The notes beneath the pieces were generated by a model that saw only the letters and a list, made by a program, of their open reading frames with translations, was not told the origin of the DNA and ran no database searches. A stretch of DNA of 64,000 bases from Bacillus sp. OK048 (GTDB lineage: Bacteria > Bacillota > Bacilli > Bacillales > Cytobacillaceae). Position 1 is the first letter of the stretch; every line of letters starts with the position of its first letter. The stretch covers positions 270,948-334,947 of the forward strand of contig NZ_FNHN01000006.1 of assembly GCF_900103525.1 (NCBI RefSeq), read 5' to 3'. The translations under genes were made by a program, and so were the position numbers. This document shows positions 17,616-26,160 of this stretch, piece by piece.

Positions 17616-18941
17616 ATGAAACGTAATTGGTTTATACTGATGATTAGTGTGTTGATGGTCCTTGTGTTAGCAGCATGTGGGAACAAGGAAGATGCAAATA
17701 GCAGCAGTAAAGAGAAGAAGAATGAAGATGTAACGTTAAAGTTCTATACATGGATTAATGAAGAGAATGGGAATTGGAAAAAGTCCGTTGAGGCATTTGA
17801 AAAAGAACATCCTGGCATTAAGGTCGATGTTAATGTGCTTGTTGAAAACATGAATTCCGCAGATTATTACAAAAAATTGGATTTAATTGCAGCCTCTGGA
17901 GACACAATGGATGTCATCATGCTATCGAATTCTAGATTTCTATCTCAAAGGGCATCCGTCGGAATGATCGAGCCATTAAACAAATATATGGATGATGAGA
18001 AGTTAAAGATAGAAGAAGAATATGATATGAGTGCATCACCCGCGTCTGCTGAAGGTGAATACTACGGACTGCCAAGTAAATTTAATAAGTACCTGGTTAT
18101 GCTGAACAAAGATCATTTGGATAAAGCAGGCTTGGAGGTTCCAACAGATTGGACTTGGGATGAGTATAAAGAATACGCTAAAAAATTAACAACGAAAGAC
18201 CACTTTGGTTCATACCTTCACACTTGGCCGCATCAACATCATACGATGAAATTGTTAAGTCAAACAGAAGGAACACAGCTGTTAAAAGAAGATGGTTCTT
18301 CTAATATGGATGATTCCATGGTCAAAGCTTCATTGAAATTACGTTATGAATTAGAAAAAGAAGATAAAACTTCTGTACCATATACGGATATTATTTCGCA
18401 AAAGCTTGATTATCGCCAACAGTTTTTCTCTCAACAAGCAAGTATGGTTCCGATTACTAGTTATATGGTTACAGAATGGGGCGGATTTACGCCAGAATTT
18501 CCTATCACATGGGCACCATGGCCAAAGAATAGTGAGAGTGATTCATTAAATGCCTTTACTACAGCAGATATTATGTCCATCAGCAAAAAATCAGAGCATA
18601 AAGATGCAGCATATGAATTTATTCGCTGGATGACAACAGAAGGGATGCTTGTACAGAATAAATCAATCCCTGCATGGAAACAAATTGATTTGAATGACGT
18701 ATTGAAAAACCTAGCAGCTAATACCACCAATCCTGATGCAGTTGATATTGAGGCTCTAACCTATGTATTAGGCAATACCATTTCATCCAAACAATTCCTT
18801 CCTGCATCCTATTTAACGGAAGCTTATAATGCCTTTAATGTGGAAGCTGAATTGTATTTGTTAGGTGAACAAGATTTAGAAACAACAGCGAAAAAAGCCA
18901 AACAAAGCGTGCAAGGTGTCATTGACGCCAATAAAAAATAA
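17616..18941 (+). CDS. Extracellular sugar-binding lipoprotein (YesO-like)
   Basis: This 441-residue family 1 solute-binding protein captures a carbohydrate for the two upstream permeases. It has a lipoprotein signal with lipobox LAAC (cleavage before the Cys, around residue 21), a Ser/Lys-rich linker, and a binding fold with typical features (VTLKFYTWINEENGNWKKSVEAFEKEHPGIKVDVN). A GGGGGAG site precedes the ATG. The ligand is not readable, but the neighbouring GH2 enzyme suggests an oligosaccharide from plant or microbial polysaccharide. Confidence 0.92.
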   Translation: MKRNWFILMISVLMVLVLAACGNKEDANSSSKEKKNEDVTLKFYTWINEENGNWKKSVEAFEKEHPGIKVDVNVLVENMNSADYYKKLDLIAASGDTMDVIMLSNSRFLSQRASVGMIEPLNKYMDDEKLKIEEEYDMSASPASAEGEYYGLPSKFNKYLVMLNKDHLDKAGLEVPTDWTWDEYKEYAKKLTTKDHFGSYLHTWPHQHHTMKLLSQTEGTQLLKEDGSSNMDDSMVKASLKLRYELEKEDKTSVPYTDIISQKLDYRQQFFSQQASMVPITSYMVTEWGGFTPEFPITWAPWPKNSESDSLNAFTTADIMSISKKSEHKDAAYEFIRWMTTEGMLVQNKSIPAWKQIDLNDVLKNLAANTTNPDAVDIEALTYVLGNTISSKQFLPASYLTEAYNAFNVEAELYLLGEQDLETTAKKAKQSVQGVIDANKK

Positions 18942-18974
18942 ATTTGTTTCGTTTATGAACTTTTTATAAAATAG

Positions 18975-18996
18975 AGAGAGACAGCGATCTCTCTTT
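18975..18996 (+). terminator. Weak hairpin, possible attenuator
   Basis: AGAGAGA-CAGCGA-TCTCTCT followed by TTATTAAC lies between the transporter genes and the sensor kinase gene. The stem is short and the T tract poor, so it may only reduce read-through into the regulators. Confidence 0.4.
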
Positions 18997-19061
18997 ATTA
19001 ACTTTTATAGAGTCATTCCTACTAACTACATTTAAACATCCTTGAGGAGGGATAGGCAACT

Positions 19062-20876
19062 ATGAAATGGATGTCACACATCGTCGGCAGTCTGCCGCTA
19101 AGAAGGCGTTTAATCATCGCATCTGTTATTTGTCTACTCCTGCCCTCTATGATGAACTTTTTGCTATCCAATAAGTTAATCAAAAATAGATTGGTTCAGC
19201 AAGCGGCGAATCAATCAGAAGATACCCTACAAAGTCTTAATTTAGATATTTCAAAATGCTTTGATGAAATGTTACATTTGACTAATTATATCCAATTTGA
19301 CAATGACATTAATGCGGTCTTAAAACAAAATTTAAACAGAAACCAGATTACCCCAGAGTTAAAAGCCCTAAACACAATTGAAATAACAAGGAGTTTGCAA
19401 GGTGTAACGAATTTTTTAAATCCTTCTTATTTGACGATTCTAACAAATGGCGATTACTCTTACACGAATTATTCTAATTATGGTCATAATCCTGAGCTTT
19501 TCTTGCAGGAAGAATGGTATAAAAAATTGAATGATGAAAACGAATATGGAACCTACTGGATAGGCGTTCATCCGACCTATATCCTTTCTGAAAAAAAAGT
19601 GAATCCTTATTTAATTTCGATTGCAAGAGTATTAAGACTGTCTGAAACATCAAAGGCAATTACCTTGATTAGTATTAATGAAACACAAATAAGCTCCCTT
19701 TTTAAACAAATTGCCTTAGATGAAGGACAGGAATTAATGCTGCTTAATTCTGATGGGGTTATTTTAGCTCATAATAATGCAAGCCAAATACAAAAGAAAA
19801 TCTCCTTTAAGGAAAAAAATAGAAACGAAAACGATGATGCTAGTATTGTACACTATAAGAATAAAGATTATCTGATGGTCAGCTATCCTTTTTCCTATGC
19901 AGATTGGACGCTGGTCAGCATGGTTCCATATGAAAATGCGATTGGAACCATTAATCAGGTGACAGAGAATACTTTGGTTTTGCAGCTAGTTTTTTTCCTT
20001 GTTTTTCTTATCATTCTTGTCATACTTGTTAAAAGGCTGACCAAACCTGTTACTCGATTAAGCTCCGTAATGAAGGAAGTTGAAAATGGAAACTTGAAAC
20101 TTCGTTCAGGAATTAAAGGCGAGGGTGATATTGAGCAATTAGGTTATTCATTGGACAAAATGATGGATCAAATAGAAAACATGATAGAACAAATCAAAGA
20201 AGAAGAAAATAGTAAGCGTAAAGCAGAGCTGGAAATGCTCCAGGCGCAAATTAACCCTCATTTTTTATTCAATATTTTAAATTCCCTCCGGTTAAAAATA
20301 TTGATAGATGGAAATGAAGAAATTGCTAAATTGATTCAGTCACTTTCCTTGCTGTTACGGATGACCATTAATAGAAATAATGAGTTTATCCCATTAGAGA
20401 AAGAAATCGAAGTGATTGAACATTATATTAAATTAATGAATTTTAGAGGCAAGTATAATTTTGAAATCAAAAAAGAATGTGAACTCAACACATTCGTGGA
20501 AAAAGTCCCTCGATTTTTCCTTCAGCCAATCATTGAGAATTCCATTATTCATGGCTATAAACAAAAGAGTGGAGTTATTCTAATCTCCACATGGATGGAA
20601 GATGGATTTTTGCTGATACAGGTTAAGGACAATGGGAAAGGGTTCCTTCCGGAAGATTTGGAGATATTAAAGAGAACACTTTTAACGACAAAGTCAAAGA
20701 ACAGGTTAAATAAGAATAAATCCTCGTTTACCGGTATCGGCATAACGAATGTCTATCAACGGATGTTACTAATTTATGGTGAGAAATTCCATATGGAAAT
20801 AGAGAATCAACCAGTAGGCGGAGCCATCATTACCTTTTATATACCAAGGAACCAGGAGGAATCGGAAAATGTATAA
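19062..20876 (+). CDS. Sensor histidine kinase, YesM family
   Basis: This 604-residue membrane kinase probably senses an extracellular sugar signal. It has a membrane helix near residues 15-35, a large extracellular sensor region, a second helix around residue 310 (LVLQLVFFLVFLIILVILV), a HAMP domain, and a LytS/YesM-type kinase core with phospho-acceptor His in QINPHFLFNILNSLRL and a G box VKDNGKGF. A GAGGAGGG site precedes the ATG. Its 3' end overlaps the response regulator gene by 8 nt, so both are co-translated. Confidence 0.93.
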   Translation: MKWMSHIVGSLPLRRRLIIASVICLLLPSMMNFLLSNKLIKNRLVQQAANQSEDTLQSLNLDISKCFDEMLHLTNYIQFDNDINAVLKQNLNRNQITPELKALNTIEITRSLQGVTNFLNPSYLTILTNGDYSYTNYSNYGHNPELFLQEEWYKKLNDENEYGTYWIGVHPTYILSEKKVNPYLISIARVLRLSETSKAITLISINETQISSLFKQIALDEGQELMLLNSDGVILAHNNASQIQKKISFKEKNRNENDDASIVHYKNKDYLMVSYPFSYADWTLVSMVPYENAIGTINQVTENTLVLQLVFFLVFLIILVILVKRLTKPVTRLSSVMKEVENGNLKLRSGIKGEGDIEQLGYSLDKMMDQIENMIEQIKEEENSKRKAELEMLQAQINPHFLFNILNSLRLKILIDGNEEIAKLIQSLSLLLRMTINRNNEFIPLEKEIEVIEHYIKLMNFRGKYNFEIKKECELNTFVEKVPRFFLQPIIENSIIHGYKQKSGVILISTWMEDGFLLIQVKDNGKGFLPEDLEILKRTLLTTKSKNRLNKNKSSFTGIGITNVYQRMLLIYGEKFHMEIENQPVGGAIITFYIPRNQEESENV

Positions 20877-21639
20877 AGTGATTCTCGTTGATGATGACTA
20901 TCATGTTTTAGAATTTCTAGATTCAAAGATTCCGTGGGGAGATTTAGGGTTTACTGTCATGGGTCTCTATCAGGATGGCGAACAGGCGCTTGAATCGATG
21001 GGTGAGGAATATCCCGACGTGATCATTACAGATATTGGTATGCCAATCATGAACGGGATAGATTTAGTAAAAAATGCCAAAAATTTGAATTTGAATTTTC
21101 ATTCTATCATCTTAACCTGCCATGATGATTTTTCTTATGTGCAGCAAGCTCTGAGGTTGAATTCCTTTGATTATATCTTAAAAGAAACGATTGATACGGA
21201 TAGTTTAAGGGATATATTACTGAAATTAAAGGAAAAACTTGATAAACAAAAAGAAGATAGAATGCTAATAGCGGGTTTGGAAAAAGTTCAAAGAGCGATT
21301 AAGAATATCCATGATCAGCCAAAAAATGCAGAAATCCTTCGTGCTCAAGAATATGTGTTAATGAATTTAGATAAAAAAATTACATTAGGAGAGGTCGCAG
21401 ACCATCTTCATTTGAACCCGAGTTATTTTAGCAGATTATACAAAAAAAGCACCAATGAAAACTTTTTTGATTATGTGAATCGAGCAAAAATGGAGAAAGC
21501 CAAAGAATTAATCGAGACTAGCAATGAGCCGATTGAAAATATCGCTTATCGATTAGGCTTTGAAAGCAAAAGTTACTTTTTAAGAACCTTTAAAAAATAT
21601 TTTGGATTACCTCCAAAATTATATAAATTGTCACAGTAA
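20869..21639 (+). CDS. Response regulator with AraC-type DNA-binding domain (YesN family)
   Basis: This is the partner of the upstream kinase. The 256-residue protein has a receiver domain with acidic pocket VDDDY, phospho-acceptor Asp in DVIITDIGMPIMNG, and conserved Lys in DYILKE. It ends in two AraC helix-turn-helix units (KITLGEVADHLHLNPSYFSRLYKK and IENIAYRLGFESKSYFLRTFKKYFG). At 256 residues it is shorter than many YesN proteins (about 370-500) because the linker is short. It probably activates the transporter and GH2 genes. Confidence 0.93.
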   Translation: MYKVILVDDDYHVLEFLDSKIPWGDLGFTVMGLYQDGEQALESMGEEYPDVIITDIGMPIMNGIDLVKNAKNLNLNFHSIILTCHDDFSYVQQALRLNSFDYILKETIDTDSLRDILLKLKEKLDKQKEDRMLIAGLEKVQRAIKNIHDQPKNAEILRAQEYVLMNLDKKITLGEVADHLHLNPSYFSRLYKKSTNENFFDYVNRAKMEKAKELIETSNEPIENIAYRLGFESKSYFLRTFKKYFGLPPKLYKLSQ

Positions 21640-21683
21640 AAATTCGTGGATTAAAAGTTTGTGAACTAGGTGGGGATATAGTT

Positions 21684-24635
21684 ATGAAAGAAAGAAAGAA
21701 TGGAACAGGTACGCTCGATCGAATTGATTCCATCCTAGCAGTAAATTCTTCTAAATTAAATTTTAATTCAGAATGGAGATTTCAGCAGGAAGCTGTGGTA
21801 GATGCACAACATCCAAAGTTTGATGATTCAGATTGGTCAATCGTCAGCACACCACATACGTTTAATGACGTGGATACCTTCGATAATTTTATGGAAGGTG
21901 GTCATAATGGCGAACGAGGGATGTTTACTGGGAAAACCTGGTACAGGAAGTGTTTTAAACTAGATCAAAAAAATGCGGACAAAAAGGTCTTCATCGAATT
22001 TGAAGGAGTTCGCCAAGCTGCCGATGTGTACATGAATGGAATTAAATTGGAAGGAAAAAGTGAAAATGGGTTTATTCCATTTGGCTATGATTTAACACCA
22101 TTTTTACATTTTGGGGAAAGGGAAAATGTGCTTGCCGTCATGGTGGATAACACGTTTCCCTATATCGCCGAGGGGACTGAAGAAGATGTCCTTAGCTGGC
22201 ACGATTCCCATTGGCATCCCACACATGGCGGGATATACCGAAATGTTTATCTTCATATAAAGGATAAGCTGCACATCACCCTGCCTTTATATAGTTTCTT
22301 AAAAACGCAAGGTACGTATGTCTATGCATTTGACATTGAGCGGGAATCTGCCAATGTGGCGGTGGAAGCAGAAGTAATCAATGAGTATTCCACTGCAAAA
22401 AAGGTTGAATTTTTGGCGGAAGTGATCGACCGTGACGGCAAAGTCGTCCTTACGTTGAATGATAGCAGGGAGTTCGCATCAAATGAAAAGTTTGTCTTTC
22501 GGACAACGGGCCAATTGGTCAATCCACACAGGTGGTCAACTGATTATCCTTATATCTATACGGTCAGAACCTTCATCAAAACGGATGGGAAAGTGGCAGA
22601 CTCCTATGATACGCCACTTGGAATTCGAACGTTTGAATTTACCAATGATCAAGGATTCTTTCTCAATGGTCAACCGGTGAAATTAACTGGTTGGGGGCAA
22701 AGACCCACCAACGAATGGGCAGGTTTAGGAACCGCTTATCCAAACTGGATGCATGGTTTTATTTTTCAATTAATGAAAGAGGCAGGCGGGAACTTTATCA
22801 GATGGGGCCATTCTGCCGGTTCACCAGTGGATATCGAGGCCGCAGATAAATTAGGTCTGATTACGCTGCAGCCAGGTGTGGATGGGGAAGGCAGTACGGT
22901 TGGCGGTGTGTATAGCGATGTCGCGTATAAAATTCGATCGGAAGCCTTTCGTGATTTGGTGATATATTACCGTAATAGTCCTTCGATTTTACTTTGGGAA
23001 GGCGGAAACCAAAGTGTACCCGAGAAAGAAGCCCAAACATTAATAGAAATCGTCGATACTTGGGATCCTATGGGCATGCGCGCATATGCTCACAGACGAA
23101 GTAATTTAATTATGGCGAACTATATCGATGTTTCCATTGGTACGGAAGGAAGCTGGGAATTAAAGAAGAAAGGTAAGCCAGTGATTGAGGGTGAATATAA
23201 CCGGGAAGAAGCAGCCAGACGGGTGTGGGACCGATATACTCCAGGATACGAAGATTACCAAACAGCGTCTGGGTCGGCCTATAATCTGACTTCGGAAGAA
23301 TTTGCTCGAAATCAAGCCAAGCATTTTGAAAAAATTAGTGATCTGGCCCATTGTGGCGGCGCGAACTGGATATTCTCTGATTCTACTAGTCATGGACGTG
23401 TCCATTCGGAAGTATCTCGGGTTAGTGGTCAAGTTGATGGTGTCATGCTGCCAAAAGAAGCTTTTTATGCCGCAAAGGCTATTTATCGAGTGGATCCACA
23501 AGTCCATATCATTGGTCATTGGAATTATCCAGAAGGAACTGTTAAGGACATTTACGTCATGTCCAATGCAGAAGAAGTTGAATTATATGTGAACGGAAAA
23601 TCAAAAGGATTTGGTTTGAGAAGCTCGACCTATTTGTTTACGTTTGAAAATATTTGCTGGGAGCCTGGTAGAATAGAGGCCATTGCGTATAACCGAGATA
23701 ATGTGATCGTAGCTGAGCATGTCAAGAAAACAGCAGGTGAACCTCAAGCGGTCAAGCTTACAGTGATTACAGGTCCGCAGGGACTAAAGGCAGATGGATC
23801 CGATATTGCCTTAATCGATGCGGAAGTGGTGGATGATGAGGGTCAACGCGTTCCAACTTTTGAAGGGCGGATTGATTTTGTACTGGAAGGCGAAGCGATT
23901 TGGCGGGGTGGCTATAACAGTGGCAAAGAAGCCTCAACCAATAACACTTACTTAGACATTGAAGCCGGTATCAATCGGGTAGCTGTTCGTTCCACACTTA
24001 CTCCAGGAAAGATCAAGGTTTCAGGATTCATAGAGGGACTTACATCTGATACGGTTATCGTCGAATCCATTTTGGTACCGTGTGATGCTGGGATTTCCAC
24101 TGAACTTCCTACCTTACCAGAATATGAGCTAGGGACAGAGCCGGCAATTGGAGATGGACCTGTAGAACTCTTAGTGGCAGATGAAATCGAACCTGAAGGC
24201 TCATTGCTGATTTCTGATTTTTCCTATTCAGGCGTATATGAACCGGGTGGCATAAAAGTAAACGCACAGAACGGTGATCAAATTTACTTTGATCGAGGAA
24301 ATGAGTTCCAATCGCTGCCAGAGAGTTTACTAGGCAGTGATTATATTCAAGTAGCAAACACTGAAAGTAACTATAAAGCGTTAGACCTTATCCACTTTAC
24401 CGTAACTCAGAGGGCGAAAGTATCGGTTGCACACGACGACCGCATCATTCGGCCAGATTGGTTAACAGAGGAATATGCAGAAACACCTGAAAAAATCCTA
24501 GTAGATGGCGTGACACACACCGTGTTTGAAAAAACAGTCGAAGCCGGCACCACCTTAACCCTTGGTGGAAACCAGGATCATACTAATGAAAACAACTGTA
24601 ACACGTACATTGTCTTTGTAAAAGCAGTTTGGTAA
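21684..24635 (+). CDS. Glycoside hydrolase family 2-like protein with altered acid/base site
   Basis: The 983-residue cytoplasmic protein (no signal peptide) has a GH2 layout: sugar-binding jelly roll (FDDSDWSIVSTPHTFND, then WYRKCFKLD), immunoglobulin-like domain, TIM barrel, and C-terminal beta domains with an Ig-like insert (PQAVKLTVITGPQGLKADGSDIALIDAEV). In the barrel the segment LLWEGGNQS has Gln443 where GH2 enzymes normally have the catalytic acid/base Glu of an Asn-Glu pair. KPVIEGEYN holds the likely nucleophile Glu504. The enzyme probably acts on the imported oligosaccharide. Activity or substrate may be unusual. Confidence 0.85.
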   Translation: MKERKNGTGTLDRIDSILAVNSSKLNFNSEWRFQQEAVVDAQHPKFDDSDWSIVSTPHTFNDVDTFDNFMEGGHNGERGMFTGKTWYRKCFKLDQKNADKKVFIEFEGVRQAADVYMNGIKLEGKSENGFIPFGYDLTPFLHFGERENVLAVMVDNTFPYIAEGTEEDVLSWHDSHWHPTHGGIYRNVYLHIKDKLHITLPLYSFLKTQGTYVYAFDIERESANVAVEAEVINEYSTAKKVEFLAEVIDRDGKVVLTLNDSREFASNEKFVFRTTGQLVNPHRWSTDYPYIYTVRTFIKTDGKVADSYDTPLGIRTFEFTNDQGFFLNGQPVKLTGWGQRPTNEWAGLGTAYPNWMHGFIFQLMKEAGGNFIRWGHSAGSPVDIEAADKLGLITLQPGVDGEGSTVGGVYSDVAYKIRSEAFRDLVIYYRNSPSILLWEGGNQSVPEKEAQTLIEIVDTWDPMGMRAYAHRRSNLIMANYIDVSIGTEGSWELKKKGKPVIEGEYNREEAARRVWDRYTPGYEDYQTASGSAYNLTSEEFARNQAKHFEKISDLAHCGGANWIFSDSTSHGRVHSEVSRVSGQVDGVMLPKEAFYAAKAIYRVDPQVHIIGHWNYPEGTVKDIYVMSNAEEVELYVNGKSKGFGLRSSTYLFTFENICWEPGRIEAIAYNRDNVIVAEHVKKTAGEPQAVKLTVITGPQGLKADGSDIALIDAEVVDDEGQRVPTFEGRIDFVLEGEAIWRGGYNSGKEASTNNTYLDIEAGINRVAVRSTLTPGKIKVSGFIEGLTSDTVIVESILVPCDAGISTELPTLPEYELGTEPAIGDGPVELLVADEIEPEGSLLISDFSYSGVYEPGGIKVNAQNGDQIYFDRGNEFQSLPESLLGSDYIQVANTESNYKALDLIHFTVTQRAKVSVAHDDRIIRPDWLTEEYAETPEKILVDGVTHTVFEKTVEAGTTLTLGGNQDHTNENNCNTYIVFVKAVW

Positions 24636-24698
24636 CACTGATTCCGGCGAAACGGGACACGGTGACAGGCGCTGCTCGTGGATAGCCATTGAAAAGGA

Positions 24699-24728
24699 AA
24701 AGAGAGCGAAGGAATACGCTCTCTTTTT
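24699..24728. terminator. Bidirectional terminator
   Basis: A perfect 10-bp stem (AAAGAGAGCG / CGCTCTCTTT) with an 8-nt loop is followed by TT. It lies between the GH2 gene and the convergent small membrane protein gene. Confidence 0.8.
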
Positions 24729-24745
24729 GATGTATGCGTATATAA

Positions 24746-24943
24746 CTATCTTTTTTTTCCTGCTAACGATAGTAACCCCTGGATGATCAAGACAAAGGAG
24801 AATAAAAGGATGGCTAGGATACCAATAAGAACAACTAACGGACTAAGCGGTGTGAAAAATCCTGTTAACGGTACCTTTAATAAGGCAAAACCAGCGATGA
24901 TACAGGATAAATATAAAAAAGGACTGCGATCTAACACACTCAT
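24746..24943 (-). CDS. Small two-helix membrane protein of unknown function
   Basis: I do not recognise a family. The 65-residue product has two hydrophobic helices (FLYLSCIIAGFALLKVP and SPLVVLIGILAILLFSFVLIIQGLLSLA) and a basic C-terminus (GKKR). An AAAGGAGTG site 9 nt before the ATG and a terminator at its 3' end support expression. It sits alone between the sugar locus and a repeat array. Confidence 0.65.
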   Translation of the reverse strand: MSVLDRSPFLYLSCIIAGFALLKVPLTGFFTPLSPLVVLIGILAILLFSFVLIIQGLLSLAGKKR

Positions 24944-25292
24944 CGTCTGCTCACTCCTTTCTGGGATTACTTCAGTCTATTCCTGAAATGAGTGAGTTAT
25001 TTATTATAAGGATAAATCAGGGCAAAGTAACTAGTTTCTGGAAGGATATCCCTGTAGGGTGGGTTTGAAGATGTATTGAAGACAAATCTCAGATGAATGA
25101 GCGTGGGATTTGTCCTTCATCGGTGTTATGAAGGACAAAACCAAAGCGAATCTATGAAGAAATGTCCTTCATCGGTGTTATGAAGGACAAAACCAAAGCG
25201 AATCTATGAAGAAATGTCCTTCATCGGTGTTATGAAGGACAAAACCAAAGCGAATCTATGAAGAAATGTCCTTCATCATCCTATCCGCCCCA
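24944..25292. other. Intergenic region dominated by a tandem hairpin repeat
   Basis: No gene is seen. The first part is the promoter side of the small membrane protein gene. The remainder is the 52-bp repeat array annotated separately, which ends 15 nt before the stop codon of the convergent ferredoxin gene. Confidence 0.7.
25111..25277. repeat. 52-bp tandem repeat with internal hairpin, 3 copies plus partial
   Basis: Units start at 25111, 25163, 25215 and 25267. The three full copies appear identical and the fourth stops after 11 bp. Each unit opens with TGTCCTTCAT-CGGTGTT-ATGAAGGACA, a perfect 10-bp inverted repeat with a 7-nt loop. The array lies downstream of the 25293-25832 ferredoxin gene, where transcripts would fold into successive stems. 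Confidence 0.95.
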
Positions 25293-25832
25293 TTACTTTA
25301 AAAAATACCTTTTTCTCGGCTTTACTGGATAGAATACGATGGATGGACACGTCATCCGTATGTCTGGAAAACCTGGAAGGGTCATGACCGCTTCCGGGTC
25401 TGAAAATTTGTTTAGGTCGACAATCGATAGCGCGCCTGTTGAGCATGCTTCCACACATGCAGGCGGCAGTCCGGCATCCTGACGCGGATAGCACATCTGG
25501 CATTTACTTACTTTTTGTGTTTCTGGATTAAACTGTGGAGCATGGTAGGGGCATGCAGAAACACATAATTGACAGCCATTGCAGCGGCTTTCATCGATTT
25601 CGACAATTCCATCCTGTCTTTTTGTAAATGCACTCTCCGGACATACTCTAAAGCATTCTGGGGTATCACAGTGGTTGCATGATACAGATAGAAAAAAATC
25701 AGATGCAATTTTACTAACCTTTCGCCATCTTATATGGGAAGGAGTTTGGTTTTCATTTTTACAGGCAATCTCGCATGCTTTGCAGCCAATACAATCATCG
25801 GCATTAAAGGAATATGCCAGCTGTTTAACCAT
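25293..25832 (-). CDS. 4Fe-4S ferredoxin-type electron transfer subunit (DmsB-like)
   Basis: The 179-residue protein is a DmsB/HybA-type iron-sulfur subunit for four clusters. Visible cysteine groups are CIGCKACEIAC, CNHCDTPECFRVCP, CNGCQLCVSACPYHAP and CQMCYPR...CVEACS. It carries electrons to or from a molybdopterin subunit, most likely the one encoded upstream at 26161-28152. No membrane anchor gene accompanies it. The 328-nt gap to its presumed partner is filled by a dispersed repeat, unlike the tight spacing in the divergent dms operon. Confidence 0.92.
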   Translation of the reverse strand: MVKQLAYSFNADDCIGCKACEIACKNENQTPSHIRWRKVSKIASDFFLSVSCNHCDTPECFRVCPESAFTKRQDGIVEIDESRCNGCQLCVSACPYHAPQFNPETQKVSKCQMCYPRQDAGLPPACVEACSTGALSIVDLNKFSDPEAVMTLPGFPDIRMTCPSIVFYPVKPRKRYFLK

Positions 25833-26160
25833 TTGTCTCCCTCCATTTTTAAAATAAAAGTATAAGTCTTTGAACTTAGTTTACTGTCCAGCGCAAGCGG
25901 CCCTAACGGCTAGTGTCCTTCGCTCTCCGCCCTACGATAAGTCAACATCGAATGCGCCAAACCTGCTCCTGCGCCAAAGCATATTCAAAGTAGCGGCTGT
26001 TCAGCTCGTCGCAAAGCTGCAAAGAAGTAATTCAAGTAGCGGCTTGGCTCTTCGTGTTTCCTTTATCTCGGTTGGAGCGCTCCACAAGGAACGCTTCGGC
26101 AGCATAGGTTTCGCACGAAGGAAAAGCGTTAGCTTTTACGAGGAGGACATACGCCGCTGA
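25833..26160. repeat. Dispersed intergenic repeat, long composite copy
   Basis: This gap holds a copy of a repeat also present at about 57848-58004. Segments 25907-25953 (47 bp) and 26046-26084 (39 bp) are identical to 57877-57923 and 57931-57969. The end, CATACGCCGCTGA plus about 18 nt, matches 57973-58004. This copy carries two extra blocks (25954-26045 and 26085-26147). Its end runs into the last codons of the adjoining oxidoreductase gene. No gene is seen in it. Confidence 0.85.

Noticed and set aside
24783..24986. 67-residue + strand ORF opposite the small membrane protein
   Set aside because: It is antisense to a hydrophobic protein gene with a good ribosome site, and has no domain signal.
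25111..25277. CRISPR array
   Set aside because: Copies are contiguous and identical without unique spacers, and no cas genes are present.
25870..26160. 96-residue + strand ORF between the ferredoxin and molybdoenzyme genes
   Set aside because: It is a translation of the dispersed repeat, which also occurs in gene-free DNA at 57848-58004.
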